Assembly (NCBI RefSeq): GCF_035989305.1
Contig: NZ_CP108514.1
Coordinates: 4,689,501-4,753,500, forward strand
Reading direction: 5' to 3'
DNA length: 64,000 nucleotides
Source: Streptomyces sp. NBC_01233
Lineage (GTDB): Bacteria > Actinomycetota > Actinomycetes > Streptomycetales > Streptomycetaceae
Shown here: positions 16,514 to 25,115 of the stretch, piece after piece
Position numbering within the stretch: position 1 is the stretch's first letter
Layout of the letters: the number at the start of each line of letters is the position of its first letter
The notes under the pieces: generated by a model
What the model was told of the DNA's origin: nothing
What the model saw: only the letters and a program-made list of their open reading frames with translations
Databases searched by the model: none
Position numbers and translations under genes: made by a program

Positions 16514-17400
16514 CCGGAGCCGTTCTGTTCGGCGGCGGCGTCGCCGCCTGCGCCGGTACCCGCGTCGGCCTCGGCCTCGGCCGCCCAGCGCAGCGCCAGG
16601 TCGGCGGCCTTGCGGGAGGCTTCGGCGACGGCCTGGGCGGGGTCGGCGCCGGTGGTGGCGGCTTGGGCGGCCGCGTAACCGACCAGGAAGGTGGTCAGGG
16701 GGGCGGCGGGCCGGGCGACACCGTGGGCGGCGTCCCTGGCGAGATCGAGCAGGGTCTTGACGTCGACGTCGAGGTCGAGGCCCAGCTCGTTCTTGGCGGC
16801 GGTGATCCATTGGTCCAGCACGGTTCCATGCTCCCTGATCCGGGCGCGGGCGGCGGCGAGATCGTCCCAGGTGTCGCAGTCGAAGGAGGCGAGTGGCTGC
16901 GCCGTGACGCGGGCGAGGTCCAGTTCGGAGGTGAGCGCGCGCAGCGGGAGCCCCGTCAGGCCGCCGTGCTCGGTGGCCAGCAGGGCGATCTCGCGGCGCA
17001 GGGGCTCGGCGCGGTAGGCGGCGACCAGCGGCTGGTCCCGGCCGTCGGGGTCGCGCAGCATCGCGCCGTCCGGGCCGGGCGCGTCGAGCAGGGCCCGTAC
17101 GGTCTCCCGGTCCAGGAACGGCAGGTCCGCGGAGAGTACGAGGACCAGCTCGGCGGTGGTCCCGCGCAGCCCGGCGTCCAGCGCGGCCACGGGGCCGCCG
17201 CCGGGCGGGTCCTCCCGGGTCCAGCGGACCGGGCGTGCGGTGGGTCGGCGGCCGCCGACCACGACCGTGGTGCGGGCGTCGGGGCAGGCGTCGAGGACGC
17301 GGTCGAGGAGGGCGCGGCCGCCGACGCTCAGCGCGGGCTTGTCCGCCCCGCCGAGTCGCTGCGCGGCGCCGCCGGCCAGCACGATCGCGTCGTAGCTCAT
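16510..17400 (-). CDS. mobA: Molybdenum cofactor guanylyltransferase (MobA-like) with C-terminal DUF6457-like domain
   Basis: A 296-residue fusion. Residues 1-~190 are a nucleotidyltransferase of the MobA type, with LAGGAAQRLGGADKPAL at ~8-24 (the GGxxxRxGxxK-like loop), a DLPFLD motif near 96-101 (metal-binding Asp), and an EDPPGGGPVAAL motif near 64-75. It attaches GMP to molybdopterin. The last ~90 residues (from about LDQWITAAKNELGLDLDV) match the small helical domain often found fused to or beside actinobacterial MobA, here read as DUF6457-like. The start at 17400 is chosen because the loop begins immediately after it. It leads the mobA-moeA-channel operon. Confidence 0.85.
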   Translation of the reverse strand: MSYDAIVLAGGAAQRLGGADKPALSVGGRALLDRVLDACPDARTTVVVGGRRPTARPVRWTREDPPGGGPVAALDAGLRGTTAELVLVLSADLPFLDRETVRALLDAPGPDGAMLRDPDGRDQPLVAAYRAEPLRREIALLATEHGGLTGLPLRALTSELDLARVTAQPLASFDCDTWDDLAAARARIREHGTVLDQWITAAKNELGLDLDVDVKTLLDLARDAAHGVARPAAPLTTFLVGYAAAQAATTGADPAQAVAEASRKAADLALRWAAEAEADAGTGAGGDAAAEQNGSG

Positions 17401-17479
17401 GCCCCAGAGTATGCGTCGACCATGTCCCCTGAGGGGAGCCGCACTTACTCCGGGCTTATCCGGCGGGCCTGAAAGAGAA

Positions 17480-17512
17480 GCGGGTCCGGATGCGTGGTGC
17501 ATCCGGACCCGC
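17480..17512. terminator. Terminator hairpin after bpa
   Basis: A 14-base perfect stem (GCGGGTCCGGATGC at 17480-17493, complement at 17499-17512) with a five-base loop lies just beyond the bpa stop on the minus strand. It sits between bpa and mobA and probably separates the two transcripts. Confidence 0.75.
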
Positions 17513-17524
17513 CTTGTCTGCGAA

Positions 17525-18064
17525 CTACAGGTACGGGCCCGAGCGGATTGCGCCGTGGCCGCCGTCATCGTCGTCGTCGTGGGGGCCGCCCGGCGGGAGG
17601 GCGCGCCGCATCTGCTCCAGCTGGGCCCGCGCCGCCATCTGCTGCGCGAACAGAGCCGTCTGGATGCCGTGGAAGAGGCCCTCCAGCCATCCCACCAACT
17701 GTGCCTGCGCGATGCGCAGTTCGGCCTCGGAAGGAATGGCCTCCTCGGTGAACGGGAGGGACAGGCGCTCCAGTTCCTCCACGAGCTCCGGGGCCAGACC
17801 GTCCTCCAGCTCCTTCACCGAGGCGGCATGGATGTCCTTGAGCCGGACCCGGCTCGCCTCGTCGAGAGGCGCGGCGCGTACCTCTTCCAGGAGTTGCTTG
17901 ATCATGCTGCCGATCCGCATGACCTTGGCGGGCTGTTCGACCATCTCCGTCACCGGGACCTCGCGCGACTCGTCATCGGCGTCGCCGACCGCCGTCCCGT
18001 CCTGTCCCACGATCAGGACGTGCGGGGGGTTGTCCTGCGACCGTTCACTCCTCGGCATCTCCAT
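17525..18064 (-). CDS. bpa: Bacterial proteasome activator Bpa
   Basis: A protein of ~179 residues that matches Bpa, the ATP-independent ring activator that opens the actinobacterial 20S proteasome. The helical core is visible (MVEQPAKVMRIGSMIKQLLEEVR; IAQAQLVGWLEGLFHGIQTALFAQQM), with an acidic N-terminus and an acidic linker. The protein ends GPYL. The mycobacterial protein ends GQYL, and that C-terminus docks into proteasome alpha-subunit pockets, so the penultimate Tyr-Leu is kept while Gln is replaced by Pro. ATG 18064 (MEMPRSE) is preferred from family starts; ATG 18082 would add six residues. The proteasome genes themselves are not in the window. Confidence 0.85.
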   Translation of the reverse strand: MEMPRSERSQDNPPHVLIVGQDGTAVGDADDESREVPVTEMVEQPAKVMRIGSMIKQLLEEVRAAPLDEASRVRLKDIHAASVKELEDGLAPELVEELERLSLPFTEEAIPSEAELRIAQAQLVGWLEGLFHGIQTALFAQQMAARAQLEQMRRALPPGGPHDDDDDGGHGAIRSGPYL

Positions 18065-18101
18065 GCCGTCATTCTCTCGCACACCTTCGTTCTCACACGG
18101 T

Positions 18102-18141
18102 GTGCCCCCGTACAGTCGTGATCCACCCTGTACGGGGGCAC
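18102..18141. terminator. Terminator hairpin after the FtsX-type permease gene
   Basis: A 14-base perfect stem (GTGCCCCCGTACAG at 18102-18115, complement at 18128-18141) with a 12-base loop lies directly after the permease stop (minus strand) and before bpa. Confidence 0.75.
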
Positions 18142-18146
18142 CGGGA

Positions 18147-21007
18147 TTACCCCGCGGTCCGGCGGGCCAGGGCGCCGGTGGAGCGGGTGACCAGCGCCGC
18201 GAGCAGGGCCGCGCCCAGCGGGACCACGACGATCAGCTGGGCAAGGGTCTCCCACGGCACGGAGATCGGCACGTAGGGCACGGCCTCCGTCGTCGAGATG
18301 TAGCCCCTGTTGAGGGAGTGCTGGTAGAGCGCGTCCAGTTCCCGTCGCTGCACCATGCGCAGGCCGACCGCGGGCAGGATCCCGGCCGCCGAGCCCAGGA
18401 CGACGCCCATCAGGGCGACCACCCCGCACTGGAAGCCGCTCAGCGTTCGCCGCACCCGCGGCGCCGCGCCCACGGCCGCCAGGGTCTTCAGATCGGCCTC
18501 GGCGTCGGCCTGGGCGAGCCCGGTGGCGATGCCGGCCGCGCCGATGGTGACCAGGCCGGCGAAGACGGTCAGGGCGAGCAGGCCCAGGCTGTCGTTGCCC
18601 TGGTAGCCCTCTTCGATGCGCATGGTGGCCTCCACGCCCATCTGGTCGATCTCCCCGGCGATCTTCTGCCGCTGCTCGCTGCTCGCCGTCCCGTCGAGGG
18701 TGAAGTACGAACCGGACGGCGCGGTGGTCAGCCCGGCGGCCTTGGCCGCGGCGGGCGGCAGGACCAGTTCGATGCCCCAGCCGTCGGCGGTCTCGGGTGC
18801 CAGGTGGACGGGCAGGATCTTGTCCTCACCGGCCGGATCCTCGCCGAGCGCGGAGTGGGTGCTGGCGCCCTCCTTGACGATGACCACCCGGAGGTTGATC
18901 CTGCCGTCCTTGACCTGGCGCCTGTCGAAGGAGACGGCGCGGCCCTCCTTGAGGGCGGCCACGGAGCCCGGGTCGGTGACCGCCAGCACGCTCAGCAGCT
19001 TCTCGTCGGCGACGACCAGCGTGCTCTGCATCCCGCGCTTGCTCTTTGCGCAGCGCCAGTCCTGGCGCAGTACCCGGGCCTGCTCGTCGGTGAAGGCTTG
19101 AGGTCCTCCGGGGGTGTCGTAGAGCGGGCAGCGCTGGTCCTTGGGTCTGATGATCTCGACGCGGCCGCAGCCGGGTTCCCTGGAGTACGGCTCGCAGCCC
19201 GGCATGCCGACGACGAGGCGGTCGAAGTCCGCCCGGACCGCCACGGGAAGGTCCTTGGAGAGGGCCTCGCGCAGGGCCGGCACCTCCTTGTGGGCGCTGC
19301 TCTCACTCGCCTGCAGCAGCCCGGTGCCGTGCGGCAGGTCGGCGGAGTACTCGTGCCGCATCTGCAGGTCCCGGCTGTGTTCGTACGTGGCCACCGCGAC
19401 GGTGCCGGCGACGGCGGCCAGGACCGCGGCCACGGCGGGCGCCGTACGCCCCCGGTTGCGGACGGCGTCGCGCAGCGCGAGCCGCGGCGACAGCGGCAGC
19501 CAGCGTCCGAGCCGGCCGAACAGGCCCACCAGGACCGGGGTGAGGGCGACGATGCCGAGTTCGGCGAGGGCGCTGCCGCCCGCGACGACGGTGGAGCCCA
19601 TCTTCGACGCGGTGCCGTACAGGGCGATCACGGCGCCGCCGGCGACGGCGAGCAGGCCGACGATCGGCAGCACCCGGTTGGCGCGGCGCACCCCGCGGCG
19701 GCCGGTCAGCGAGGCCAGCACGGTCTGCCGGGACGCGGTGACTGCGGGGACGATCGCGGACAGCAGGCCGGTCACCACGGCGAGCAGGGCGATGCCGGCC
19801 AGTTCCAGCGGGCGGAAGTCGAGGCCGCCGAAGCGGACGCCGAGCTGGTCCTCCAGCACGGGGCGGAGCGCGATGGTGAGTGCCGCGCCGACGACGGTGC
19901 CGATGACGGCGGACACGGCGCCGATGACCAGGCCGCCGGAGAGCACGATGGAGCGGATGTGGCGCCGGTCGCCGCCATTGGCGCCGACCAGGCCGAGCTG
20001 GCGGCGCGAGCGCCGGGCGCCGACCGCGAAGGCCGGTCCGGCGAGCAGGCAGATCTCCAGCATGGCGAGGCCCACGACGGTGGCGAGGACGGCCATTTCG
20101 GAGGCGCTGCCCGCGTCCTGCTCGTACTGCTCCTTGGGTTCCTGCTGGTAGAGCGGCACGTCGGCATCGACGGGCGGGTTCAGGTGGACGGCGCGGGAGA
20201 CGACCACCAGGGACTTGGTGTTGGCCGCCTTGACCATGTTCCACGTGAAACCATCGCCGCCGACCTTGACCAGGTAGCTGACGTTGGGCCGGAGCCCGAA
20301 GGCGCCGGAGGATTCGAGCGCCCGGTCGAGCGGGGCGATCAGGGTTCCCGGCGGGGCGAGGATCTCGTCCTTGCCGAGCTTGCTCGGAAGCTCGTACGCC
20401 CCGACGATCTTGTACGAGGTGGTCGCGCCGCGCGGGGTGACCGCAGAGCCGACGAACAGGCCGGAGTGCTTCAGGAAGGCGGTGGTGGCGACGACCTCGC
20501 CGGCGCGCTCGGGCAGCCGGCCGCGGTCGAGCGTGAAGATGCCGTCCACCAGCGGGCTCTGCGTGTCGAGTTCGCGCAGATCGGTGCCGAGCAGCCCGTG
20601 CTTGGTGCGGACCTTGCCGTAGCCCACGGAGTCCTTGATGACCTGGGTCCCGGCCGGGAGCACGGAGGTGTCCAGCTCCTCCGGGGGCTCCTGCGACATC
20701 GCCGCACCGTCGACCTTCTCGAAGCCGCCGACGGGTGCGTAGTTGGAGCCGTTGGGCAGCTGGTAGATCGGCATGTTCATGCGCGAGTAGTGCACCTGGG
20801 CGTCGGCGGTCCCGAGCTGGCGCGAGAGGGTCTGCTCGGGAGAGAGCTCGGCGCTGCGCAGGGTGAGGTCGGCGGCGCTCACGCCGATGATCGGCAGGGC
20901 GATCATCGCGAGGACCAGGGAGCTGCGGCCCTTGGCGCGCCAGGCGTCGCGGCGGGCGATGCGCAGGGCCGCGACCCACGCGTGGTACCGGCCTTGGAGC
21001 GAGAAGG

Positions 21008-21011
<4 letters not shown>
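18147..21011 (-). CDS. ABC transporter permease with two FtsX domains
   Basis: A 954-residue membrane protein. It begins with a short cytoplasmic stretch and TM1 (SSLVLAMIALPIIGVSAADL, near 30-50), then a large extracytoplasmic region. FtsX-type helix triplets follow near 305-430 (ending before a conserved LASLTGRRGVRR), further helices lie near 445-500, a second extracytoplasmic region carries several Cys (CEPYSREPGCGR, QRCPLYD), and the final FtsX triplet lies near 810-945. This layout is the MacB/LolCDE-like mechanotransmission class rather than a channel importer. It overlaps the ATPase gene by ATGA. With the upstream PadR gene it probably handles lipophilic or antimicrobial compounds or envelope stress; the substrate is unknown. 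Confidence 0.88.
20238..20251. other. parS-like palindrome with one mismatch
   Basis: GTTCCACGTGAAAC differs from the parS consensus GTTTCACGTGAAAC by one base and lies inside the permease coding sequence, about 5 kb from the perfect site at 15215. Single-mismatch sites are known to bind ParB more weakly, so this is a candidate only. Confidence 0.5.
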
Positions 21012-21760
<749 letters not shown>

Positions 21761-21785
21761 GAAGGGTCCCCCCTGGGACGGTGGT

Positions 21786-22439
21786 TCAGCCTCGCCGCGT
21801 ACGGGCGGTACGGGGCCGGGCGGTGGTGGTCGGGGCCGAGGTCTCGGCAGTGGCGGCCTGGGGCGGTTCGGGTTCGCCGGCCCTCCGGTCGGCCGGCAGG
21901 GAGAGCCGTACGAGCCGGGCTTCGCAGTGGTCGAGCCAGCGGGCCTCGGCCTCGGTCTGGAAGATCAGCTGTTCCAGGACGAGCAGCCAGGCCACGTCGT
22001 CGCGTTCGCGGGACTGCCCGCTCTCGACCGCGGCGAGTGCCGTGGCCTTGAGCCGGGTGTAGTCCTGCATCGCCTTGATCGTGGCGTGGCGCTGGGACTG
22101 GATGACGGCGCGGATGTCCACTCCGGACGCGCCCACGGCCATCGCGAGCTTGATGGAGAGCTCGTCGCGGGGCGGGTTGGCCCGGTCGACGGGACGCTCG
22201 TACCACTCGCGCAGCTCGGTGCGCCCGGTGTCGGTGATGGCGTACAGGGTGTGCCCGGCGCTGTCCTCGCCGTCGGGGGCGACGAGACCGTCGCGTTCGA
22301 GGCGGGCGAGGGTGGTGTACACCTGCCCGACGTTGAGCGGCCAGGTGGAGCCGGTGCGGGATTCGAACTCGGTGCGCAGCTGGGAGCCGTACCGAGGACC
22401 CCGTTCCAGCAGGGCGAGAAGCCCGTGACGGATCGACAT
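21786..22439 (-). CDS. PadR-family transcriptional regulator
   Basis: A 217-residue regulator. The PadR winged helix is complete: SIRHGLLALLERGPRYGSQLRTEFESRTGSTWPLNVGQVYTTLARLERDGLV (~2-54; split here only by reading), followed by a C-terminal four-helix dimerisation domain with the VIQSQRHATIKAMQDYTRLK helix. The last ~35 residues are a disordered Thr/Arg/Pro tail. It precedes the ABC-FtsX pair by 25 bases and is probably the autoregulated repressor of this three-gene unit. Two tandem palindromic repeats overlap its start codon. No ribosome-binding site is evident, which fits a leaderless message. Confidence 0.86.
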   Translation of the reverse strand: MSIRHGLLALLERGPRYGSQLRTEFESRTGSTWPLNVGQVYTTLARLERDGLVAPDGEDSAGHTLYAITDTGRTELREWYERPVDRANPPRDELSIKLAMAVGASGVDIRAVIQSQRHATIKAMQDYTRLKATALAAVESGQSRERDDVAWLLVLEQLIFQTEAEARWLDHCEARLVRLSLPADRRAGEPEPPQAATAETSAPTTTARPRTARTRRG

Positions 22440-22463
22440 ACCGAGTATGTATACCGAGTATGT
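22438..22463. promoter_or_regulatory. Tandem PadR operator over the padR start
   Basis: ATACCGAGTATGT occurs twice without a gap (22438-22450 and 22451-22463). Each unit contains the dyad ATAC-CGA-GTAT. The first overlaps the PadR start codon, so bound protein would block the promoter or the 5' end of the transcript. The arrangement fits PadR autoregulation; binding is inferred. Confidence 0.7.
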
Positions 22464-22523
22464 TCACTCTCGGCAACCATCCTCAGGCGCACGCCGCAAG
22501 GGGGATCCCCGCGCGGTGTTCGG

Positions 22524-23009
22524 CTAGATGCTCCGGCGCAGGCGCACGCCGAGGTAGCCCAGACCCAGTCCCATCAGGGCGAATCCGGTGCCGAGGGGCA
22601 GTATGTGCGCGGCCAGGTCGGCGGCCCGGTCGTTCGGTTCGGTGCCGAGCGCGGTGACCCTTCCGGGCGGGCTCGGCGCCACGACCGGCGGTGGCGGGGT
22701 CGGTGACGGAACCGGGGGTGTGGGCCGGGTCTGCGGGCGGACCGGCAGCGGCCGGGCGGCCACGACCAGCTCCGGGTTGGCGGGCTCGCCGGCCGGGCGG
22801 CCGGGCCGCTCCCGCCCGACTCCGGCGGCGCTGCCGGCGAGCTCCCGGTAGCCGTCGTTCGACGGGGTGGGTGAGGCGGGTGAGGTGCGCGAGGCGGAGC
22901 CGGAGGCCAGGGCGAAGGGGCCCGCGTACGCGGAGGCGGCGGGGGCGAGCGCGGCGGCGACTAGGGCGGCACAGGCCAGCCAGCGGGGCGGACGGAATCC
23001 TTGGATCAC
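22524..23009 (-). CDS. Secreted or wall-associated Pro-rich protein with C-terminal membrane anchor
   Basis: A 161-residue protein of unknown function. An N-terminal signal peptide (ALVAAALAPAASAYA, cleavage near residue 29) is followed by a Ser/Pro-rich low-complexity region (~30-125; PTPPVPSPTPPPPVV), then a single C-terminal helix ending RLRRSI. Just before the helix is ILPLGTG, which resembles a sortase sorting signal (LPxTG/LAxTG, hydrophobic segment, basic tail) but with an extra residue. It lies upstream of padR on the same strand with an 84-base gap. The kinase gene further upstream ends 208 bases away. Confidence 0.65.
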   Translation of the reverse strand: MIQGFRPPRWLACAALVAAALAPAASAYAGPFALASGSASRTSPASPTPSNDGYRELAGSAAGVGRERPGRPAGEPANPELVVAARPLPVRPQTRPTPPVPSPTPPPPVVAPSPPGRVTALGTEPNDRAADLAAHILPLGTGFALMGLGLGYLGVRLRRSI

Positions 23010-23094
23010 GGGGAGCCCCTCCCGTCCCGAGCGGCCGAGACGCTCGCTCGGCGTCAGAGATATGCGCTCAGATTTACATAGCGGGGCAAAACTG

Positions 23095-23129
23095 GCATCC
23101 CGGGCGCCCCATCAGGGTGCCCGGGATGC
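23095..23129. terminator. Intrinsic terminator after the PASTA kinase gene
   Basis: An 11-base stem (GCATCCCGGGC at 23095-23105, complement at 23119-23129), extended by inner GC pairs, is followed on the minus strand by CAGTTTTG. Stem plus T-run downstream of the kinase stop at 23218 makes this the most classical terminator of the window. Confidence 0.78.
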
Positions 23130-23217
23130 GGGTGTGCCGTGAAGCGCCTCTGCTGCGGACCACTCCGAAGCACTCGGAAGCGCTCCGGATTGCGCCGAAT
23201 CGCCGCATGGCCGGGGA

Positions 23218-24885
23218 CTACTCCGGATTGCCGGTCGACACGGTCAGCGTCCACTCCGTGCCTTCCTTGTTGATCTTTTCGCCGACGGCCGGCGACTGGA
23301 CCAGCACGGTGTCCTTGCCGTAGACCGCCTCGTCCTTCCATTCGATGGTGTACTTGCCGCCCGCAGCCTGGATGCACTCCTTCACGGAGAGCAGGTTCTT
23401 GTACTTGAGGTCCGGCGCCGAGTACTTGCCGGCCTCGCTGTAGTGCTTCACCGGCTCCGAGCACTTCTTCGGGTCGATCGTGCGTGTGGTGTCGGGCCCC
23501 TTGAACCCGGGTTTGGCCGAGGCGGAGGCGGAGGCGCCCGTGGAGCTCCCCGGGTTCGCCGTGGGGTCCCCCTTGTCCTCGTCGCCGTTCATCGCGATCG
23601 CCGCGATCAGACCGCCGATGGCCAGCAGCGCCACCGCGATCGCGCCCGCGACCACCGGCACGTTCCGCTTGCCGGCGCCGGCCGCCCCGGACTGGCTCGC
23701 CGTGCTCGCCGGGGAGATCGTGTACGGCGGCGGGGTCTGCGGCGCGTACTGCTGCGGCGGGGGCGTGTGCGGGTAGGCGTAGCCGCCCTGGGCGTGCGCC
23801 TGCGGGGCCGGCGTCGGCGCGTACGGGGCGGGCGTCGGGGTGTGCGGAGCCTGGTACGGCTGCTGCACCGACTGCGGCGGCGCCTGGAACCCGGAGTCCA
23901 CCGGCGGGAACACGGCCGAGCTCACGCCCGCACCGCTGCTCAGCGGCCCCTGGCCCTGCACGATGACCGGTGCCCCGGTCTGCCCGGAGCCCAGCACGCG
24001 CGCCACCTCGTCGCCCATGGCCGCGGCCGTGGGGAAGCGCTCGTTCGGGTTCTTCTTCAGGGCCCGCGCCACCAGCGCGTCCATCGCCGGGGTCAGCGAC
24101 CGGTTGACGGAGGACGGGGCGACCGGCTCCTCCTGCACGTGGGCGTACGCGATGGCCAGCGGCGAGTCCGCGTCGAAGGGGATCCGCCCGGTCAGCAGCT
24201 GGAACAGCATGATGCCGACCGAGTACAGGTCGGAGCGGGCGTCGACCCCGCGCCCCAGCGCCTGCTCGGGCGAGAGGTACTGCGGGGTGCCGACGACCAT
24301 GCCGGTCTGCGTCATCGAGGTGACCCCCGACTGCATGGCGCGGGCGATGCCGAAGTCCATCACCTTGACCACGCCGCGCTTGTTCACCATGACGTTGCCG
24401 GGCTTGATGTCGCGGTGGACGAGCCCCATCTCGTGGCTGGTCTCCAGGGCGGCCAGCACATCGGCCGTCACCTTCAGGGCCTTGTCCGCCGGCATGGCCC
24501 CGTACTGGCGGATGTCCGCCTCCAGAACCGAGCCGAGGGGCCGGCCTTCCACGTATTCCATGACGATGTAGGGCATCACGGCGCCGTCGCCCGCGCCGGA
24601 GCCGCCGAACGTCACTTCGCCTTCACCGGTGTCGAATACCGAGACGATGTTCGTGTGCGACAGTTTCGCTACAGCCTGGGCCTCGCGGCGGAACCGCTCG
24701 CGGAAGGACTGCTCGCGGCCGAGGTCGCTGTGCAGGGTCTTGATGGCGACCTGCCGGTCGAGCGCCGAGTCGTACGCCAGGTACACGGAGGCCATGCCGC
24801 CCGCGCCCAGCAAGTCCCTTAGCTGGTAACGGCCACCGGCCAGAGAGCCGCCCGCGTACTGGCCCTGAGTGCCGTCCTGGCTCAT
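23218..24885 (-). CDS. Membrane Ser/Thr protein kinase with PASTA-like extracellular domain
   Basis: A 555-residue eukaryotic-type kinase. The catalytic domain (~20-297) has GAGGMASV, Lys49 in VAIKTL, HRDIKPGN with Asp159, DFG at 177-179, and an activation loop with Thr residues before GTPQYLSPEQ. A Pro/Gln-rich juxtamembrane stretch (~330-400), one transmembrane helix (~409-431) and an outer part follow. The last ~65 residues (LLSVKECIQAAGGKYTIEW...VLVQSPAVGEKI...WTLTVSTG) look like one PASTA repeat, which in relatives senses muropeptides or beta-lactams. ATG 24885 is preceded by AGGGGAAG. It is divergent from a second kinase, a layout known near this locus in streptomycetes. Confidence 0.9.
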   Translation of the reverse strand: MSQDGTQGQYAGGSLAGGRYQLRDLLGAGGMASVYLAYDSALDRQVAIKTLHSDLGREQSFRERFRREAQAVAKLSHTNIVSVFDTGEGEVTFGGSGAGDGAVMPYIVMEYVEGRPLGSVLEADIRQYGAMPADKALKVTADVLAALETSHEMGLVHRDIKPGNVMVNKRGVVKVMDFGIARAMQSGVTSMTQTGMVVGTPQYLSPEQALGRGVDARSDLYSVGIMLFQLLTGRIPFDADSPLAIAYAHVQEEPVAPSSVNRSLTPAMDALVARALKKNPNERFPTAAAMGDEVARVLGSGQTGAPVIVQGQGPLSSGAGVSSAVFPPVDSGFQAPPQSVQQPYQAPHTPTPAPYAPTPAPQAHAQGGYAYPHTPPPQQYAPQTPPPYTISPASTASQSGAAGAGKRNVPVVAGAIAVALLAIGGLIAAIAMNGDEDKGDPTANPGSSTGASASASAKPGFKGPDTTRTIDPKKCSEPVKHYSEAGKYSAPDLKYKNLLSVKECIQAAGGKYTIEWKDEAVYGKDTVLVQSPAVGEKINKEGTEWTLTVSTGNPE

Positions 24886-25115
24886 GACTGTTGCTTCCCC
24901 TCGGGATGTGTCCCTACGCCGTTGGCCGGGCGCATATGGCGCCCAGTCTGCCCGAGGGCAAGCACACGTCAAGCCAGGTGCCCGTTCCGTGACCACATGG
25001 GCACAGGGTGGTCTTGTCCGAACGGTGACCGGTTCCGAGGCTGTAGCGTTCGTCGGAGCACCATGGCAGAGGACTACCGCTGAGCGGCGGCCGAGAGAGA
25101 CGACGGCGAGGACTG

